Translations under genes and position numbers: made by a program
Source: Cecembia sp.
Lineage (GTDB): Bacteria > Bacteroidota > Bacteroidia > Cytophagales > Cyclobacteriaceae
Assembly: GCF_007126775.1 (NCBI RefSeq)
Contig: NZ_SLAP01000170.1
Location: forward strand, 1-53,002
Direction of reading: 5' to 3'
Length of the DNA: 53,002 nt
The notes under the pieces: generated by a model
Databases searched by the model: none
What the model saw: only the letters and a program-made list of their open reading frames with translations
Told to the model about the DNA's origin: nothing
In this document: positions 46,152 through 53,002 of the stretch, piece by piece
How positions within the stretch are numbered: the stretch's first letter is position 1
How the letters are laid out: each line of letters opens with the position of its first letter

Positions 46152-46871
46152 ATGAAATTATTGCAAAAATCTGGATTGTTTTTGGCTGCTGCCATGATGA
46201 CAATTGCCTGTGGTGGTCCAAGTGACACCGTTGAAACAACAGACGCCCAGGATGTGGCGGCAGGTTCAGGATCTACATTGGCTGTGGATGCAGCTTCCAG
46301 TAAAATCAATTGGACAGGATATAAGCCAGCAGGAAAGCATTGGGGATTCATTCCTGTTACTGAAGGAGAAGTGATGGTTGAAGGAGAGTCCTTAACAGGT
46401 GCAAGATTTGTATTTGACATTACCGCCCTCAAAATTGAGGATATGGAAGAGTCCAACGAAAATTATGGAAAACTGTGGGGTCACCTTCAGTCTGACGATT
46501 TTTTTGATGCAGCAAATTATCCTCAGGCAGTTTTTGAATTGACCAGTGTAGAGCTTTTCAGTGCTGGTTCTATTGAAGACAAAGAAGAATTTGAGACAGA
46601 TTACACACCTGCCAGTGACTCTGAGCTTGCTGCTGACAATCCTACACACTGGATTTCAGGTAACTTGACCATGAGAGGTACAACCAAGAATATCAAATTT
46701 CCTGCACGAGTTTCGGTTGCTGATGGTGCTGTAAAAGCTAAAGCTGGATTCAATATTGACAGAACAGCTTGGGGATTGGCTTATGGAGACGAAAGCAGTG
46801 CAGTGGACAAAGCAAAAGATCAGTTTATCTACAATACAGTAAGCGTAGAATTTGACATCAATGCCAACTAA
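46152..46871 (+). CDS. YceI-family lipoprotein
   Basis: A 239-residue exported protein with an acidic linker after a lipobox (LFLAAAMMTIACGG). The YceI beta-barrel follows: SKINWTGYKPAGKHWGFIPV, GHLQSDDFFDAANYPQAVFELTS, ISGNLTMRGTTKNIKFPARV and GFNIDRTAWGLAYG, typical of the polyisoprenoid-binding lipocalin-like fold. Relatives bind isoprenoids or other lipids in the envelope. It is a single-gene unit with its own terminator. Confidence 0.93.
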   Translation: MKLLQKSGLFLAAAMMTIACGGPSDTVETTDAQDVAAGSGSTLAVDAASSKINWTGYKPAGKHWGFIPVTEGEVMVEGESLTGARFVFDITALKIEDMEESNENYGKLWGHLQSDDFFDAANYPQAVFELTSVELFSAGSIEDKEEFETDYTPASDSELAADNPTHWISGNLTMRGTTKNIKFPARVSVADGAVKAKAGFNIDRTAWGLAYGDESSAVDKAKDQFIYNTVSVEFDINAN

Positions 46872-46892
46872 TTCGGCCACAATTTAAATATG

Positions 46893-46923
46893 AAAGAGGA
46901 AGCGAAAAGTTTCCTCTTTTTTT
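46893..46923 (+). terminator. Terminator of the YceI gene
   Basis: Stem AAAGAGGAA (46893-46901) with TTCCTCTTT (46911-46919), 9-base loop, then six more T on the plus strand. It ends 25 bases before the next coding start. Confidence 0.9.
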
Positions 46924-46947
46924 ATGCCCAATTCCTAATTTTACCCC

Positions 46948-48195
46948 ATGTTAAGAAAATACCGCATAGCAATACCTGTAGAAAAGAAAGACTGGCTATT
47001 TTCTGTTTTAAGTTGGTTAGATATTCGTTTCTCTTATTTTGCCTGTTTTCAACACCATGAAATCGCCTATCCTTATGGTTCATTTCCCCAAAAAATATTT
47101 GCAGGGAATTTTGCGATTGGTTGGGAGTTGCTCCCTGAGTATGAAAGTAAAAGTGAAATAATTGGGGTTTTGGCATATGATTTCAAAAACCAATTGGAGC
47201 GTTTGTGCTCTGAAAATCCTTCCTTGGTTGATTGTCCGGAAGTTGCTTTTTTTATTCCTACATTAAAAATCAGTCTTGAGCAGAATGCAATGCTCATTGA
47301 AACGGAGCTGAATTTGGACTTTAAAGGGCTATTTGACGGGTCTTTTTTTACCAATCCTAAAGTGGATGTCATTGCGCATACGGACAAAACCAAGTATTTT
47401 GAAGACATTTATGCCATTAGACAGCATATTGAGGAGGGGGATATGTATGAGCTCAACTATTGTATGTCTTTTTCTTTTACTGAAACCAGCTGGAACCCAA
47501 TATCAGGGTACTTGGATTTGATGAGCATCTCACCCATGCCATTTTCTGGATTGTTTAAGTTTGAGGATAATTTCCTTCTTGCTGCTTCCCCTGAACGTTT
47601 TTTGAAGAAAGAAGGGCTCAGACTCCTTGCCCAACCTATAAAGGGAACCATCAAAAGAGGTAAAGATGAGTTGGAAGACTTGGCATTGTCCGAAAAATTA
47701 TTGGCTTCAGAAAAAGAAAGGGCTGAAAACCTGATGATAGTGGACTTGATGCGGAATGACCTTTCCAAGATTTCAGAAACAGGATCGGTCATGGTCATGG
47801 AACTTTTTGGCGTTTATCCATTTGCCAAAGTGCATCAGATGATTTCAACGGTTAGCAGTAGACTGAGGGAAGGATTGGGGTTTAAGGAAATCATTGAAGC
47901 CACATTTCCTATGGGCAGTATGACTGGAGCGCCTAAAATCAAATGTATGCATCTTATAGAACAATATGAAAATTTCAAAAGGGGTTGGTTTTCAGGTGCT
48001 TTTGGAATGATCCATGCCGATGGTGATTTTGACTTCAATGTGGTTATTAGAAGTATTATTTTTGACCGTGCTATTGGAAAGGGGTATTTTGCAGTGGGAA
48101 GTGCAATCACTTATGATGCAGATGCCGCTTATGAATGGGAGGAATGTTACCTCAAGGCTGCTGCCATTTTGGATGTATTGGAAAAAAGAAGCTAA
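46948..48195 (+). CDS. pabB: Aminodeoxychorismate / anthranilate synthase component I
   Basis: Chorismate-binding enzyme of 415 residues. The catalytic-fold signatures are LAQPIKGTIKRG, ENLMIVDLMRNDLS, FPMGSMTGAPKIKCM and GWFSGAFGMI with the end segment YFAVGSAITYDADAAYEWEEC. Length (about 415, without the long N-terminal domain of TrpE) and ELNYCMSFSF favour PabB over TrpE, giving 4-amino-4-deoxychorismate for folate. The stop overlaps the dinB start by 1 base (TAATG). The distal GATase subunit is not in the window. Confidence 0.88.
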   Translation: MLRKYRIAIPVEKKDWLFSVLSWLDIRFSYFACFQHHEIAYPYGSFPQKIFAGNFAIGWELLPEYESKSEIIGVLAYDFKNQLERLCSENPSLVDCPEVAFFIPTLKISLEQNAMLIETELNLDFKGLFDGSFFTNPKVDVIAHTDKTKYFEDIYAIRQHIEEGDMYELNYCMSFSFTETSWNPISGYLDLMSISPMPFSGLFKFEDNFLLAASPERFLKKEGLRLLAQPIKGTIKRGKDELEDLALSEKLLASEKERAENLMIVDLMRNDLSKISETGSVMVMELFGVYPFAKVHQMISTVSSRLREGLGFKEIIEATFPMGSMTGAPKIKCMHLIEQYENFKRGWFSGAFGMIHADGDFDFNVVIRSIIFDRAIGKGYFAVGSAITYDADAAYEWEECYLKAAAILDVLEKRS

Positions 48196-49283
48196 TGGAA
48201 AAGATCAGGAAAATAATCCATGTGGATATGGACGCATTTTATGCTTCCGTGGAACAGATGGATGATCCTGAATTAATGGGGAAACCTGTAGCCGTTGGGG
48301 GCAACCGTGAGCGGGGTGTCGTCGCAGCGGCTTCTTATGAAGCCCGGAAATATGGGGTACGCTCTGCCATGTCCGGAAAACTGGCGGCCCTAAAATGCCC
48401 TCATTTGATTTTTGCAAAACCCAGGTTTGACCGTTACAAGGAACTTTCCAATCAAATCCGCAACATTTTTTTTGACTATACCGATTTGGTAGAACCTTTG
48501 TCTTTGGATGAGGCATTTTTGGACGTGACTGAAAACAAAGTCAATAATCCCTCAGCCACATTGATTGCTGAAGAAATAAGGAAGCGTATTCGGGAAGAGG
48601 TGGGACTTAATGCTTCCGCAGGAATATCTTATAATAAATTTTTAGCCAAAACTGCTTCGGATATCAATAAACCCAATGGTCAGGCGGTTATCTTGCCCAA
48701 AGAGGCTGAAGCATTTTTGGAAAAGTTAGCTATTGAAAAGTTTTTTGGTATCGGGAAAGTGACTGCTGAAAAAATGAAGGCAATTGGGATTCACAATGGT
48801 TATGACTTGAAGCAGTTTTCTTTACAATACCTTACCAAGAAATTCGGTAAGTCAGGACTGCATTTTTACAATATCGTTCGGGGTATTCATTCCTCAGAAG
48901 TCCAACCTAACCGGCTTAGAAAATCATTGAGTGCAGAGAATACTTTTGATAAAGACCTGACAGGAGAGGGGCAGTGGATTCCCGCTCTCAAAGATATCTT
49001 TGATGAGCTCAACAGAAGAATCGCCCGTACTGGTGTGAAAGGCAGAACGGTCACATTGAAGATAAAATACCTTGATTTCAGCCTACAAACGCGTAGTAAG
49101 ACCTTTGAACAATTTCCTGAAATGGAGAAAATTTGGGATACGGTGGTGGATTTGTTGAGGCAGGAAACGTTACAAAAGCCTGTGAGACTTTTTGGTATAG
49201 GGATTTCTAACCTGAATGTGGAGCTAGAACAATCTCATTTTGGAATGCAGTTATGGCTCGATTTTGATGGGGAATCCAGATAG
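48195..49283 (+). CDS. dinB: DNA polymerase IV
   Basis: Y-family translesion polymerase. Catalytic acids lie in IIHVDMDAFYASVEQ and PLSLDEAFLDVTE; the helix-hairpin region is FFGIGKVTAEKMKAIG, and the little-finger domain follows KSLSAENTFDKDL. The start is the ATG at 48195 (MEKIRKIIHVD), 362 residues; a longer frame beginning inside pabB is a shadow. The 1-base overlap with pabB suggests coupling, although the two functions are not obviously related. C-terminus FGMQLWLDFDGESR is slightly longer than the catalytic core needs. Confidence 0.95.
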   Translation: MEKIRKIIHVDMDAFYASVEQMDDPELMGKPVAVGGNRERGVVAAASYEARKYGVRSAMSGKLAALKCPHLIFAKPRFDRYKELSNQIRNIFFDYTDLVEPLSLDEAFLDVTENKVNNPSATLIAEEIRKRIREEVGLNASAGISYNKFLAKTASDINKPNGQAVILPKEAEAFLEKLAIEKFFGIGKVTAEKMKAIGIHNGYDLKQFSLQYLTKKFGKSGLHFYNIVRGIHSSEVQPNRLRKSLSAENTFDKDLTGEGQWIPALKDIFDELNRRIARTGVKGRTVTLKIKYLDFSLQTRSKTFEQFPEMEKIWDTVVDLLRQETLQKPVRLFGIGISNLNVELEQSHFGMQLWLDFDGESR

Positions 49284-49319
49284 AAGATCTGGTTTTATTT
49301 TATCTGCCAAGGTCCCAAG

Positions 49320-49335
49320 TGTAACCTAGATCACA
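49320..49335. promoter_or_regulatory. Crp/Fnr-family-like operator upstream of the MBL-rhodanese gene
   Basis: TGTAA-CCTAGA-TCACA. Its centre is 36.5 bases upstream of the last G of a -7 element TATCTTTG (49357-49364), placing it near -41.5 of the predicted start, as for a class II activator. The N6 core and half-sites resemble the site at 20638-20653 (CCTATA core). Confidence 0.65.
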
Positions 49336-49356
49336 TTTTAGCTGGGCCAACCTTTT

Positions 49357-49364
49357 TATCTTTG
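49357..49364 (+). promoter_or_regulatory. -7 element of the MBL-rhodanese promoter
   Basis: TATCTTTG matches the Bacteroidetes -7 consensus TAnnTTTG. No good -33 TTG is seen at the right distance, which fits a promoter needing the activator bound at 49320-49335. Confidence 0.6.
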
Positions 49365-49402
49365 TTTATCGTAGGATGAATTCTACTCAAATAAACCCAA
49401 CT

Positions 49403-50836
49403 ATGCGAAAATTACTCAGTTTCCTTATCCTTTCCTTACTAACCTTAGTAGTAGTTCATGCCCAGTTTGATCAAATGATCCAACCGGCCAAAATGGAGCA
49501 TGTTGTCATCAAGCAATTTGAAGACGATGGGCTGGCACATTTCAGCTATGCAGTTCATGTGGATGACCAAATGTACCTGGTAGACCCAGGAAGAAACCCA
49601 CAACCTTATTACGATTATGCCCAATCTGTAAATGCCAATATTATTGGCGTAATCAATACCCATCCCCATGCTGATTTTGTGAGTTCTCACCTCGAAATCC
49701 ATCAGACAAAGGGAGCTACCATTTTTGTCAGCGAATTGGTGGGTGCAGGTTATCCCCATCAAGCCTTCGATGAGGGGGATGTAATCGAAATGCCAAAAGG
49801 AGTAAGACTTAAGGCCATTCATACTCCCGGCCACTCACCGGATGGGATCAGCATAATAGTAGAAGAAAACGGGAAAGATGTGGCGGTCTTCACTGGGGAT
49901 ACACTTTTTATCGGTGATGTAGGCAGACCGGATTTGAGAGAGTCGGTTGGTAATATCATGGCTCAAAGGGAAGAATTGGCCAAAATGATGTATTTCAGCA
50001 CAAGAGAGAAATTGATGTTGCTGGACGAAGATGTGATAGTGTATCCTGCCCATGGTGCGGGTTCCCTCTGCGGAAAAGCCATTTCAGCGGAAAAAAGCAG
50101 CACCATAGGACAGGAAAAACTGACCAATTATGCGCTGCAGGAAATGTCAGAGGAAGAGTTTGTGGCCTTACTGTTAAAAGATCAGCCCTTTATTCCGAAG
50201 TATTTCCCCTTTAATGTAGACATTAATAAAGAAGGTGCTCCTGCCTACCAGGCATCAAAACTTGGGGTAAATAGACTGGATAAAAATCATCCGGTAACAG
50301 AGGTGGTTAAAATTATAGATGGCAGAAATCAGGAATTGTATAAGACTTCCCATCTGCCGGATGCCATCAACATTATGAATGGGGCCAAGTTTGAAACTTG
50401 GTTGGGCAGTTTAATTGCCCCAGAAACAGCCTACTACCTGGTAGCTGAAAGTAAAGAAAGTTTAGAGGAATTGATTTCCAAAGCAGCTAAAATAGGCTAC
50501 GAGCCATTTATAAAGGGGGCTTTTGTTTACAATGATCAAGGAGGTGAGCGCATGGACTTTTTTGACCAAAAGTCCTTTGATGCGAATCCAGAGGCATTTA
50601 CTATCATAGATATTAGAAATGCAGGTGAAGTAGCGGAAGGAAAGATTTTCGAGCAGGCTATCAATATTCCCCTGCCCGAACTGGCAGATAGGGTTGGAGA
50701 GATTCCTACCAATAAGCCAATCGTGGTGCATTGTGGGACAGGATATAGGTCAGCTGCGGGGAGCAGTATTATTCAGAATGCACTAAAAACTTTTCAAGTA
50801 TTGGATATGAGTTCCTTTATTCTGGAATATAAATAA
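49403..50836 (+). CDS. Exported metallo-beta-lactamase-fold / rhodanese fusion
   Basis: A 477-residue exported enzyme. From ATG 49403 the signal peptide is RKLLSFLILSLLTLVVVHA; a start at 49376 adds nine residues. The MBL domain has the metal motif HPHADFVSSH (87-96), HTPGHSPDG, FTGDTLFIGDVGRPD and YPAHGAG, as in persulfide-dioxygenase-like ETHE1/CstB enzymes. Two rhodanese-like domains follow: the first (about 290-380) lacks a catalytic Cys, the second ends with VVHCGTGYRSAAG (Cys444). It likely processes sulfane sulfur or persulfides in the periplasm; substrate is inferred. An activator site and promoter lie upstream. Confidence 0.88.
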   Translation: MRKLLSFLILSLLTLVVVHAQFDQMIQPAKMEHVVIKQFEDDGLAHFSYAVHVDDQMYLVDPGRNPQPYYDYAQSVNANIIGVINTHPHADFVSSHLEIHQTKGATIFVSELVGAGYPHQAFDEGDVIEMPKGVRLKAIHTPGHSPDGISIIVEENGKDVAVFTGDTLFIGDVGRPDLRESVGNIMAQREELAKMMYFSTREKLMLLDEDVIVYPAHGAGSLCGKAISAEKSSTIGQEKLTNYALQEMSEEEFVALLLKDQPFIPKYFPFNVDINKEGAPAYQASKLGVNRLDKNHPVTEVVKIIDGRNQELYKTSHLPDAINIMNGAKFETWLGSLIAPETAYYLVAESKESLEELISKAAKIGYEPFIKGAFVYNDQGGERMDFFDQKSFDANPEAFTIIDIRNAGEVAEGKIFEQAINIPLPELADRVGEIPTNKPIVVHCGTGYRSAAGSSIIQNALKTFQVLDMSSFILEYK

Positions 50837-50863
50837 CATTAGTTGTGGTTTATGGGAGTACCG

Positions 50864-50894
50864 AAAGAGGGCAATCATGTGGATTGTCCTTTTT
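50864..50894 (+). terminator. Terminator of the MBL-rhodanese gene
   Basis: Stem AAAGAGGGCAATC (50864-50876) with GATTGTCCTTTTT (50882-50894), two G-U pairs, 5-base loop, then a T-rich tail. A -7-like TAACTTTG at about 50898-50905, immediately downstream, may be the promoter of the sterol-desaturase gene. Confidence 0.85.
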
Positions 50895-50917
50895 CTTTAA
50901 CTTTGAGAAGATAAATT

Positions 50918-51859
50918 ATGGAAAAGTATATCAAAATCATTCTTGATTCTTATTACGGTTACTGGAATTACCTGGTCAATGAAATGTTTTACCCTTCCTG
51001 GACGAATTATTTCTGGTGGTTGCTGGGACTTTCCATCGGGGTATGGCTATTGGAAATATTCTTTCCTTGGCGCAAAACGCAAGCAACCTTCAGGAAAGAT
51101 TTTTGGCTGGATGGTTTTTACATGTTTTTCAATTATTTCCTTTTTTCATTGATTGCCTATAATGCCATTTCCAATGTGGCAGTGGAGGCTTTCAATGATT
51201 TCTTGGGTTTTTTTGGCGTGAAGAATTTGGTTGCAATTCAAGTGGAAACTTGGCCTCTTTGGGGGCAATTCCTTTTACTTTTTTTGGTAGCTGATTTTAT
51301 CCAGTGGAATATACACCGCTTGTTACATCGGGTGCCTATACTTTGGGAATTCCATAAGGTCCACCATTCAGTGGAGGAAATGGGATTTGCAGCGCACTTG
51401 AGGTTTCACTGGATGGAGACCATCATTTACAAAACAGCCCAGTACATTCCTTTGGCCATGATCGGTTTTGGGCTGGAGGAATTCTTTATTGTCCATATTT
51501 TTGCCACAGCGATAGGGCATTTGAACCATGCCAATATCCGACTTACCTATGGGCCTTTGAAATATATTCTGAACAACCCCATCATGCACCTTTGGCACCA
51601 TGTCAAAGCTTTGCCGAAAGATAGGAAGTATGGGGTGAATTATGGAATTACTTTAAGTGTTTGGGATTACCTTTTTGGAACGGATTATATTCCCCATGAG
51701 GGTAGAGATGAGGCGTTGGGCTTTGATGGAATGGAAGCATTTCCCAAGACCTTCTGGACGCAGATTACTTATCCCTTTGTCAAAAAGAACAGTGAAAAAA
51801 ATTACACATCTCAGATTGGGGAAGACTTGAGAAAAGCTACTTTAAAAGTGAAAAAATGA
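50918..51859 (+). CDS. Sterol desaturase / fatty-acid hydroxylase family membrane protein
   Basis: A 313-residue integral membrane di-iron enzyme of the fatty-acid-hydroxylase superfamily. The histidine clusters are all present: NIHRLLHR, EFHKVHHSVEEMGF, IGHLNHANIR and MHLWHHVKALPKDRKYGVNYG. About five hydrophobic segments surround them (FWWLLGLSIGVWLLEIFF, FNYFLFSLIAYNAI, FLLLFLVADFIQW). It probably hydroxylates or desaturates a lipid; the substrate is not evident. The stop overlaps the next gene by 4 bases. Confidence 0.9.
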   Translation: MEKYIKIILDSYYGYWNYLVNEMFYPSWTNYFWWLLGLSIGVWLLEIFFPWRKTQATFRKDFWLDGFYMFFNYFLFSLIAYNAISNVAVEAFNDFLGFFGVKNLVAIQVETWPLWGQFLLLFLVADFIQWNIHRLLHRVPILWEFHKVHHSVEEMGFAAHLRFHWMETIIYKTAQYIPLAMIGFGLEEFFIVHIFATAIGHLNHANIRLTYGPLKYILNNPIMHLWHHVKALPKDRKYGVNYGITLSVWDYLFGTDYIPHEGRDEALGFDGMEAFPKTFWTQITYPFVKKNSEKNYTSQIGEDLRKATLKVKK

Positions 51860-52104
51860 AAGCAACGATCAATAATTGGAGGTTTGTTATCCTCATGAGT
51901 TTGACCTTAGGCCTGGCTCCATTTGTGCCTGAACCACATATTTGGGGTAAAATAAAATGGATTGCCGGAGGGGCCAAAGGAATGGCGGCCTTGGATTGGT
52001 TTGATTTTGTATTTCACGCCATTCCTTGGGTATTGCTGATCAGATTAAGTGTATTACATTTGACTGGGAAGATGAAAAATGAAACGGTAGAGAGGGCCAA
52101 GTGA
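51856..52104 (+). CDS. Small two-helix membrane protein coupled to the desaturase gene
   Basis: An 82-residue protein with two membrane helices (FVILMSLTLGLAPFVP and FVFHAIPWVLLIRLSVLHL) and a short polar tail. Its ATG overlaps the stop of the sterol-desaturase-family gene, so translation is coupled; it may be an accessory subunit. No family function is known. Confidence 0.75.
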   Translation: MKATINNWRFVILMSLTLGLAPFVPEPHIWGKIKWIAGGAKGMAALDWFDFVFHAIPWVLLIRLSVLHLTGKMKNETVERAK

Positions 52105-52193
52105 CAGGAGATCTTATGCCCTTCGCTCATTTTTACCAGAACAGCAAAGTGGTGAATTCCAATTTGTATGTTTAGTAAAAATGAATTTTTACG

Positions 52194-52242
52194 AAAATAC
52201 CCCAATCCCCCAAAAAAAACATTTGGGAGATTGGGGTATTTT
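52194..52242. terminator. Strong bidirectional terminator
   Basis: Long stem: AAAATACCCCAATC with GATTGGGGTATTTT, continued by CCCAAA/TTTGGG with one mismatch, around an A-rich loop. T-runs flank both ends. It separates the sterol-desaturase pair (plus) from the outer-membrane barrel gene (minus). Confidence 0.92.
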
Positions 52243-52314
52243 GGTTTTTAATAACCATTCCAATATGCTTTAATTCAGAACCATTCTGGCATATTATCGC
52301 CTAGGATCGTATCA

Positions 52315-52989
52315 TTAAAATCCAATACCAATATATACTTGGGCTACAGAATTTTTGGAATTGTTTGTAAGATCACGGGCTATTCCATCTTTTGCAACTT
52401 CACGCAAACCATGATTGTACCTTGCACCAATAGTTAAATTTCCAAAATCGAAACCAATACCGGCTAGTAAACCATAATCCAGGCTGTTGAAATTATCTTT
52501 GTTTAACTCAATTGAATTTAATGTTGTAAGATCGGAAGTTCTCAAATTCTTAACATTAGCTGATGCCAAATATGAGAAGTAAGGACCCGCATGGAGATTT
52601 AATGGCCCTATATTGAAGACAAAAGCAAGCGGTAATTGGATGTAGTTCAAATTGTATCTTACTTCTCCTTCACTTACACCCAATAGACTTCCAGCAGAAC
52701 TTCCATAGGCAATTTTGGAACCAACATTAGTATAGAGTAATTCAGGCTGAAAAGCTATGGAATTGGAAAGGGCTATTTTAGTGAAAATACCAAAATGTAA
52801 TCCAACCTTCATATTTTCATCATCAACCGTTGGTTGGTCTACAAAGAACTGAGAAAAGTTTAAACCACCTTTTATTCCTATCTTTGGTCCAGGATTTTCG
52901 CTTTGGGCAAATCCTTGAGGGGAAAAAATAAAAATAAATATTGCAACTGCTAACCCAGTTAAGATTCGAAATTCTTTATGCTTTTTCAT
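52315..52989 (-). CDS. Outer-membrane beta-barrel protein (porin-like, OMP_b-brl type)
   Basis: A 224-residue small barrel. Signal peptide ILTGLAVAIFIFIFSPQGFAQ, then strands such as KIGIKGGLNFSQFF, KVGLHFGIFTKIAL, FQPELLYTNVGSKI, YIQLPLAFVFNIGPLNLHAGPYFSY in parts, LDYGLLAGIGFDFGNLTIGARYNHGL and the terminal VAQVYIGIGF. The PorT-like/outer-membrane-beta-barrel family is common in Bacteroidetes, without a single function. It ends the window; its upstream region is only 13 bases here, so the promoter is not visible. Confidence 0.85.
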   Translation of the reverse strand: MKKHKEFRILTGLAVAIFIFIFSPQGFAQSENPGPKIGIKGGLNFSQFFVDQPTVDDENMKVGLHFGIFTKIALSNSIAFQPELLYTNVGSKIAYGSSAGSLLGVSEGEVRYNLNYIQLPLAFVFNIGPLNLHAGPYFSYLASANVKNLRTSDLTTLNSIELNKDNFNSLDYGLLAGIGFDFGNLTIGARYNHGLREVAKDGIARDLTNNSKNSVAQVYIGIGF

Positions 52990-53002
52990 ATAATTTTATT
53001 TA

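Noticed and set aside
48135-48194. Longer dinB start inside pabB
   Set aside because: The extra codons are a shadow of pabB; ATG at 48195 overlaps the pabB stop and starts the conserved DMDAFYASVE region.

Overview
This window comes from a Bacteroidetes chromosome, most likely Cytophagales, family Cyclobacteriaceae (Algoriphagus/Belliella/Cyclobacterium-like). The evidence is family-level gene order (ftsX-DUF3098-uppP-truB-ribF; miaB-sigma54 activator-lptE-secG beside groES-groEL), very rare Shine-Dalgarno sequences, promoters with the Bacteroidetes -7 element TAnnTTTG, AT-rich intergenic DNA and many Bacteroidetes-typical families (DUF2147, DUF4920, DUF983, DUF3253, GIN domain). I see no transposase, integrase, phage gene, CRISPR array, tRNA or rRNA. 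The region reads as core chromosome.

Layout. 0.3-5.2 kb (minus): CoA-transferase A, ribF, truB, uppP, DUF3098, ftsX and pdeM. ftsX is interrupted by an in-frame TGA. 5.3-9 kb: DUF2147 and VOC proteins, then metY-metX behind a complete SAM-I (S-box) riboswitch. 9.1-15 kb: a GIN-domain lipoprotein, YbjQ, and three tandem exported amidohydrolases, of which only one keeps the metal-binding HxH motif. 15.1-17.8 kb (plus): response regulator, DUF3253, MsrA, DUF4920 lipoprotein, a CxxCH lipoprotein and a small protein. 17.8-20.6 kb (minus): two outer-membrane barrels and a small exported protein. 20.7-24.4 kb: DUF983, a hypothetical lipoprotein, Tat-exported alkaline phosphatase and three small membrane or metabolic proteins. 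24.4-28.3 kb: proB-proA, corA, response regulator. 28.6-36.3 kb: groES-groEL, secG, a TPR-like protein, lptE, a sigma-54 activator without a receiver domain, and miaB. 36.4-39.9 kb: S41 protease, ftsE, fructose-6-phosphate aldolase and the small SRP RNA.

40.3-45.3 kb (minus) holds the most unusual unit: an alpha/beta hydrolase, a classical ATP-grasp ligase, a GCS2 carboxylate-amine ligase, a class I glutamine amidotransferase and a second ATP-grasp-like protein. Tight spacing, including a 1-base stop/start overlap, suggests one pathway that builds and trims an amide- or peptide-linked product. The product is unknown. 45.5-53 kb: gamma carbonic anhydrase, YceI, pabB-dinB, an exported metallo-beta-lactamase/rhodanese fusion, a sterol-desaturase-family pair and an outer-membrane barrel.

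Regulatory signals are unusually readable: the SAM riboswitch; two Crp/Fnr-like palindromes at nearly the same distance from their -7 boxes (upstream of DUF983 and of the MBL-rhodanese gene); a cluster of TGTCA/TGACA motifs with a weak sigma-54-like element upstream of groES, and the same motif as a direct repeat upstream of the miaB operon that encodes a sigma-54 activator; and a dozen clear terminators.
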